From: Verrucomicrobiota bacterium | Lineage (GTDB): Bacteria; Verrucomicrobiota; Verrucomicrobiia; Limisphaerales; J093 | NCBI GenBank assembly: GCA_003695015.1 | Contig: RFJD01000003.1 | Location: forward strand, 1-10,476 | Direction of reading: 5' to 3' | Length of the DNA: 10,476 nucleotides | Shown here: one piece after another, positions 6,861-10,476 of the stretch | How the letters are laid out: each line of letters opens with the position of its first letter | Numbering within the stretch: the stretch's first letter is position 1 | The notes under the pieces: model-generated | The model's input: only the letters and a program-made list of their open reading frames with translations | Databases searched by the model: none | What the model was told of the DNA's origin: nothing | Program-made: the position numbers and the translations under genes

Positions 6861-7021
6861 GTTGAACTCGACGTGACGCCCAGCTTCGGCGGGCGGCTGC
6901 CTGTTTGTCAATGCCATGGACGCCCGGCGGCGCGGCCGGCTTCATTCGCCAGGCTTTCGGACTCGCCCGCGCCGTGGATTGCCGGCAAGCTTGGCCCCGA
7001 GCGCGCACCGCAGGAGATGAA
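6861..7021. promoter_or_regulatory. Divergent intergenic region between the SUMF1-like gene and holB
   Basis: These 161 bases separate two divergent genes and should hold promoters for both. The only recognisable element is a perfect minus-strand TTGACA (6906-6911), which could be a -35 box for the SUMF1-like gene, but no TATAAT-like -10 sits 16-19 bases beyond it, so this is weak. Nothing promoter-like was found on the plus strand apart from the holB ribosome site at the right end. No strong inverted repeats were noted. Confidence 0.4.
7012..7016 (+). promoter_or_regulatory. Ribosome binding site of holB
   Basis: AGGAG lies five bases upstream of the ATG at 7022 and is the clearest Shine-Dalgarno sequence in the window. 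It decides the holB start against the longer open frame beginning at 6905, whose extra 39 residues have no family similarity. Confidence 0.8.
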
Positions 7022-8065
7022 ATGACCTTCGAGACGCTGGACGTTCCGCCGCAGAGCGTCGAGGTGCTCCGGCGCAGTCTGGACCGGGGCCGGCTGGCGC
7101 ATGCGTGGTTGCTGACCGGAGCCCGACTGGAGCCGTTGACCGGTCTGGCCCGGGCCCTGGCCGCCGCCCTCATGTGCCAACAGCCCCCGCGCACCGGCGC
7201 CAGCGGGCTGCCCTTGGATGCCTGCGGCCAGTGTGCCGCCTGCCGGCTGGTGGCTGCCGACGAACATCCGGATGTCCACTGGCTGCGTCCGGAGTCCAAG
7301 ATGCGCCAGATCCGCGTCGAACAGCTCCGCGGCCTCATGCGCGAGTTCCAGATGAAAAGCCGGGCCGGCGGCTGGAAGGTGGCGGTGCTGGTGGGGGCGG
7401 ACCGGATGAATGCCAACGCGGCCAACGCCTTTCTCAAGACGCTCGAGGAACCGCCGCCGCGGTCGGTGTTGTTGCTCCTGAGCACCGAGCCGGATCGCCT
7501 GCTGGAGACGATTCGCTCCCGTTGTCTGCGCCTGGACCTGGGCAGTGAGGAGGGGCCGGTCCTGGACGAGGCCCAGCGGGCGTGGTTGGCCGAGTTCGCC
7601 CAAGCCGCCGGCGCGGCCGAGGACGATCTGATGGCGCGGTACCGGTTGCTCGAGCGGTTGCTGGCGGAACTCCGAAACATCAAAGAACAGGTCCGGGAGG
7701 AGCTCGAAGCCGCTTCGCCCCTGGCGCACCACCGGGGCGGGGAAGACGTCGAACCGGAACTGCGGGAGCAATGGGAAAAGGAATTGGTGGCCGCGGTGGA
7801 GGGGGAATACCGGCATCGCCGGAGCCGTTTCTTGGATGCCCTGGTCTGGTGGTTGCGGGACATCTGGCTGGCGACCCTGGACATGCCGGAGCCGCTGTGG
7901 GCCGTGCCGGAACTCAAGGAGGCCACCCGCCGGGTCGCCGCCCGGCTTTCGCCGGAGCAGGCACGCCAGAATCTCGAGGGCTTCCAGGAAACGCTCCGGC
8001 TGCTTCACACCAACATCCCCGAGGCGTTCAACCTCGAAGTCGGGTTGTTGAACCTCCACCTGTGA
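7022..8065 (+). CDS. holB: DNA polymerase III subunit delta' (clamp-loader subunit)
   Basis: A 347-residue AAA+ clamp-loader protein, close to the 334 residues of E. coli HolB. It would form the stator of the clamp loader that loads the sliding clamp on DNA during replication. The N-terminal 'RLAHAWLLTG' (24-33) begins the AAA+ core, but the Walker A lysine is lost ('GARLEPLTGLARA', 33-45), as in E. coli delta', which does not bind ATP. A zinc module is formed by Cys52 and 'CGQCAAC' (68-74). 'NAANAFLKTLEEPPPRSVLLLL' marks the core around 132-153, and 'RSRCLRL' (165-171) is the conserved SRC motif giving the arginine finger. The C-terminal third is helical with a charged, coiled-coil-like stretch at ~210-275 and less similar to known delta' proteins. 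A strong AGGAG supports the start. The stop overlaps the next gene's GTG by three bases, so holB is probably co-transcribed with the O-antigen ligase gene. Confidence 0.92.
   Translation: MTFETLDVPPQSVEVLRRSLDRGRLAHAWLLTGARLEPLTGLARALAAALMCQQPPRTGASGLPLDACGQCAACRLVAADEHPDVHWLRPESKMRQIRVEQLRGLMREFQMKSRAGGWKVAVLVGADRMNANAANAFLKTLEEPPPRSVLLLLSTEPDRLLETIRSRCLRLDLGSEEGPVLDEAQRAWLAEFAQAAGAAEDDLMARYRLLERLLAELRNIKEQVREELEAASPLAHHRGGEDVEPELREQWEKELVAAVEGEYRHRRSRFLDALVWWLRDIWLATLDMPEPLWAVPELKEATRRVAARLSPEQARQNLEGFQETLRLLHTNIPEAFNLEVGLLNLHL
8062..8065 (+). promoter_or_regulatory. GTGA start/stop overlap (translational coupling)
   Basis: GTG at 8062 opens the O-antigen ligase gene while TGA at 8063 closes holB. 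No Shine-Dalgarno sequence precedes the GTG. The next in-frame ATG is 140 codons later, inside the membrane domain, so this coupled GTG is the most sensible start. Confidence 0.75.
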
Positions 8066-9444
8066 GTCCCGAAGCGTCAGGTCGCGCCGCCGCCGGGCCG
8101 GCCCGGCCCGGATCGGACTCGTGGGCGGAACGCCTGCTGCCGGGGGCGTGGGCGCTGACCGGCCTTTTCTTTGGGCTCACGCTGGCCAAGTGGGGCAACC
8201 CGGCCATCCTCGACCACCTCAACACCCCGCCGGAGGATTTCTGGCAATTCGTCTATTTTGCGTGGCCGTTGCGGTGGGGGTACGCGTTGCTGGGGCTGAC
8301 GGTGGCGGTTGGGCTGGCCTGTTGGCGGTGGCCAGGTGGCGTTCCGATCTGGCTCACCGGGCTGCCGGCGGGATGGTTCCTCTGGCAGTGCCTGGCGGCG
8401 GCCGGAACGGTGGACGGCGCCCTGACGGGGCTGACGCTTCCGTATCTGCTGGCCGGCACGGTCTGCTACTACCACGGATTGATGCTCGCCCGGCATCCGC
8501 GCGGGGCGACGTGGCTGTGGGCCGGGTGGCTGGCCGGGTTCCTGTTCATGCTGGCGATCGGGTTGCAGCAGCATTTCGGCGGCCTCGAGGCGACGCGGCA
8601 ACAGATCCTTTCCCGGCCGGATTGGCAGACCCTGCCGCCGGAGTTCATCGAGCGGGTCAACAAGCTGCGGGTGTTCGCGACGTTGATGTACCCGAATTCG
8701 CTGGCCGAGGCGTTGGTGCTTCTGCTGCCGGCAATGACCGTGGCGGTGTGGCGATTGAGCGGGTTCCTGACGCGCCCGACCCGGCTTCTGCTGGCCGGGT
8801 TGGTGCTGGCCGGGGGATTGGGTTGTCTTTACTGGTCGAAATCCAAGGGCGGCTGGCTGGTGGCGTTGGTGCTCGCGGGGATGGTGTTCTGGCGGATGCC
8901 GATGAACCGTCGCTGGCGGCTGGGGATTGGTGTCGCGGTGGTGGCGGGCGGGTTGGCGGTGTTTGCCGTGCGGTTCGCCGACTACTTCCGCCGGGGCGCC
9001 ACCAGCGTGGGCGCGCGTTTCGACTATTGGCGGGCGGCGTGCCAAGTGGTGGCCGACCACCCGGTGCTGGGGTCCGGCCCCGGCACCTTCCAACGCGAAT
9101 ATGCCCGCCGGAAACCGCCGGAGGCCGAGATGACACGGCTGGTTCACAACGACTACCTGCAACAGGCGAGCGATTCCGGCCTGCCGGGCGCGGTCCTGTA
9201 CGCGGCCTTGGTCTGGGGCAGTCTGGCGTGGCTGGCCCGGCGTTGCTGGCGGGAGCCGATGCGGTTCGCGGTCTGGCTCGGCTTGGCCGGCTGGGCGTTG
9301 CAGAGCTTCATCGAGTTCGGCCTCTACATCCCGCCCATCGGCTGGGGCGCCTTTTACTTGTTGGGCTGGCTGACCCGCGAAGCGGCCGGCGACTCGACCG
9401 GTTTTTCCGCGCCGCACTTCCAACAGGCCGGCAGGAGCGCGTGA
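8062..9444 (+). CDS. O-antigen ligase/polymerase-like polytopic membrane protein (Wzy_C/WaaL superfamily)
   Basis: A 460-residue inner-membrane protein with about ten hydrophobic segments, of the superfamily that ligates or polymerises undecaprenyl-linked glycans or otherwise glycosylates acceptors at the periplasmic face. Segments are visible near residues 29-42, 72-88, 96-114, 123-140, 151-167, 211-229, 240-256, 264-277, 287-304, 375-391 and 403-437. Family motifs are 'FATLMYPNSLAEALVLLLP' (205-223), 'WSKSKGGWL' (258-266), 'GARFDYWRAACQVVADHPVLG' across 317-337 ending 'GSGPGTF', and 'VHNDYLQQASDSGLPG' (361-376), the conserved periplasmic His-Asn-Asp-Tyr region followed by Gly-Leu-Gly. The GTG start overlaps the holB stop. 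The 3' end overlaps the convergent zinc-ribbon gene by 91 bases, covering only the last transmembrane turns and a polar tail. Whether it acts on lipopolysaccharide, exopolysaccharide or protein cannot be said; no glycosyltransferase genes are nearby. Confidence 0.88.
   Translation: MSPEASGRAAAGPARPGSDSWAERLLPGAWALTGLFFGLTLAKWGNPAILDHLNTPPEDFWQFVYFAWPLRWGYALLGLTVAVGLACWRWPGGVPIWLTGLPAGWFLWQCLAAAGTVDGALTGLTLPYLLAGTVCYYHGLMLARHPRGATWLWAGWLAGFLFMLAIGLQQHFGGLEATRQQILSRPDWQTLPPEFIERVNKLRVFATLMYPNSLAEALVLLLPAMTVAVWRLSGFLTRPTRLLLAGLVLAGGLGCLYWSKSKGGWLVALVLAGMVFWRMPMNRRWRLGIGVAVVAGGLAVFAVRFADYFRRGATSVGARFDYWRAACQVVADHPVLGSGPGTFQREYARRKPPEAEMTRLVHNDYLQQASDSGLPGAVLYAALVWGSLAWLARRCWREPMRFAVWLGLAGWALQSFIEFGLYIPPIGWGAFYLLGWLTREAAGDSTGFSAPHFQQAGRSA
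9354..9444. other. 91-base convergent (tail-to-tail) gene overlap
   Basis: The plus-strand O-antigen ligase gene stops at 9444 and the minus-strand zinc-ribbon gene stops at 9354, so both strands code here. On the plus strand the region encodes the end of the last membrane helix and a polar tail ('EAAGDSTGFSAPHFQQAGRSA' minus its first residues); on the minus strand it encodes the CWKC knuckle and the last ~15 residues. No intrinsic terminator is visible for either gene. Confidence 0.85.
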
Positions 9445-10476
9445 CGGACGGCCCGGCACTCCGGGCATTCCTCGAAGAGCGTCACGCCGCAGAGGGGGCA
9501 GACGTAGGGTTCCTCCGGGGCTGTTTCGTTCGCCGGCTCGATCCGGGCCGCCAGTTTGCGGATGCTGCGGCGGGTCCAGGCGAGGTACTTCAGCGGACCG
9601 CGCCGGATGGGGAAGCTGCAAATGGGGCACAGATGGTGTTCGTAAGCCTCGCGGTATTGCTTGAGCAGCCAGTCGGTCTTGGGGAAGGCGACCATGCGGA
9701 TCAGGTGAACGAGGATTCTCGCGACCACCAGCAGGGAGACACCCACCAGGATGTACTTGAAGAACCGGCTGGGGAAATGCTCGTGCATGACCATGAGCAC
9801 CTTGGCCAGGACGGCCAGACCGAAGGCGTGGATCATGGGGGCGTAGAGGGCGCCGCGGCGTTTGAGGGCCAGCCAGACGGCCAGGATGACCAACGGCAGC
9901 AGGACCGCCAGTTTCAGCGCCGCCAGCTTGAGGTTGTGGCGGGTGAGTTGGTCCTGGTAAGCCGCGCGCACCTCCTTCCGGGCCTTCTGGAGACGGGCGT
10001 CCAAGTCCCGCTTCCGGCCCTCCAGGGTCCGTTGTTGCTCGGTCAACCGCGCGATCTGCTCGCTGATCTGCTGGACTTGTTCCTGCGTGGCCAGAAAGAG
10101 CTGTTCGCTCTTGGCGAGCGCCTCCTGCTCGGACTCGGTCGGCTTGACCCCCTGCTGGAGGCTCAACCGCTGCAGCTCGAGCAACTGGTTCATCGTTCGC
10201 TCGGCGTTGGCGGCGCTGTCGCGCAAGGCCTGCTGCTGCCGGCGGAGGTCCTCGATGGTCTGTTGCGTTTCGGCGAGACTCGATTCCACCTGTTGGCTTT
10301 CCGTCACCAGGGCCTTGTCGAGCATCTGTTTCTCCAGGACCTCGTAGGCCGGCCCCGGCCAGGTGCCGAGGTCCCGCATCACGAACCCCAGGAGCCAGTA
10401 GATCAACAGGCCGAACAGGACGGTGAAGCTCGCGATCAGCACCCGGTGAAGGAGGGGGCCTTTGTTGAACGAACCG
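9354..10476 (-). CDS. Membrane protein with coiled coil and C-terminal double zinc ribbon, 5'-partial, function unknown
   Basis: At least 373 residues; the frame stays open to the right edge, so the GTG at 10442 need not be the start and the true N-terminus may lie outside. Reading from the N-terminal side: a transmembrane helix ('LIASFTVLFGLLIYWLLGF') after a short basic stretch; a ~130-residue Gln/Glu/Arg-rich coiled coil (about 9960-10340) with clear heptads; three more hydrophobic helices ('LAVLLPLVILAVWLAL', 'AFGLAVLAKVLMVM', 'YILVGVSLLVVARILVHLI'); then a cytosolic-looking tail. The tail holds four CxxC knuckles: CPIC (9618-9629), CPLC (9489-9500), CPEC (9456-9467) and CWKC (9414-9425), the last three spaced like a double zinc ribbon, with CPIC as a separate extra knuckle. 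I do not recognise a named family. The coiled coil lies between membrane helices, so it may be periplasmic and the zinc ribbon cytosolic, depending on topology. The final knuckle is encoded inside the overlap with the O-antigen ligase gene. Confidence 0.85.
   Translation of the reverse strand, partial: GSFNKGPLLHRVLIASFTVLFGLLIYWLLGFVMRDLGTWPGPAYEVLEKQMLDKALVTESQQVESSLAETQQTIEDLRRQQQALRDSAANAERTMNQLLELQRLSLQQGVKPTESEQEALAKSEQLFLATQEQVQQISEQIARLTEQQRTLEGRKRDLDARLQKARKEVRAAYQDQLTRHNLKLAALKLAVLLPLVILAVWLALKRRGALYAPMIHAFGLAVLAKVLMVMHEHFPSRFFKYILVGVSLLVVARILVHLIRMVAFPKTDWLLKQYREAYEHHLCPICSFPIRRGPLKYLAWTRRSIRKLAARIEPANETAPEEPYVCPLCGVTLFEECPECRAVRHALLPACWKCGAEKPVESPAASRVSQPNK

Noticed and set aside
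6883..6911. Sigma-70-type promoter for the SUMF1-like gene based on the minus-strand TTGACA
   Set aside because: No -10-like hexamer lies at 16-19 bases spacing; one perfect hexamer alone can occur by chance. Kept only as a remark in the intergenic entry.
6908..8059. Minus-strand open frames opposite holB (383 and 394 codons)
   Set aside because: Gln/Arg/Pro/Ser-rich shadows; holB on the plus strand has a strong ribosome site and conserved zinc and SRC motifs.
8077..9630. A 517-codon minus-strand open frame opposite the O-antigen ligase gene
   Set aside because: Pro/Gln/Arg/His-rich translation is what reversed hydrophobic membrane-protein codons give; the plus strand has ordered membrane helices and family motifs.

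Overview
The window is a high-GC stretch of chromosomal DNA with ordinary, densely packed bacterial genes. The style of several proteins points to the phylum Verrucomicrobiota, probably a Limisphaerales/Pedosphaerales-type lineage. The clues are a Calx-beta surface protein ending in the 'LQ.S.DL..W ... YYRV' sandwich domain typical of that group, a Tat-exported Gfo/Idh/MocA oxidoreductase, and an exported FG-GAP plus SUMF1-like protein. This assignment is inference from protein style; no rRNA or marker gene is present. No tRNA, rRNA, CRISPR array, insertion sequence, phage gene or low-GC island is visible.

Layout from left to right: (1) the 3' end of a large Calx-beta surface protein on the + strand. 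(2) A minus-strand cluster read larE -> DUF2007 protein -> FAD-linked 2-hydroxyacid oxidase; the last two genes overlap by ATGA. (3) A clear rho-independent terminator that closes the next minus-strand unit. (4) That unit: an exported FG-GAP/SUMF1-like protein followed by a Tat-exported Gfo/Idh/MocA oxidoreductase. (5) A 161-base divergent intergenic region. (6) A plus-strand pair, holB (DNA polymerase III delta' subunit) and an O-antigen ligase/Wzy-type membrane protein, joined by a GTGA overlap. (7) A minus-strand membrane protein with a coiled coil and a C-terminal double zinc ribbon; its 3' end overlaps the ligase gene by 91 bases tail to tail, and its 5' end runs off the window.

Possible joint functions: LarE and the D-lactate-dehydrogenase-like oxidase may both serve lactate or another 2-hydroxyacid, since LarE builds the nickel-pincer cofactor of lactate racemase, but larA, larB and larC are not in the window. 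The two exported proteins of unit 4 may act together in the periplasm, with unknown substrates. HolB and the ligase are probably neighbours of convenience. I see no wholly new multi-gene system. The best leads are the three-cysteine LarE beside the oxidase, the SUMF1-like domain without the formylglycine-generating cysteines, and the membrane coiled-coil/zinc-ribbon protein whose last zinc knuckle is encoded inside the convergent overlap.
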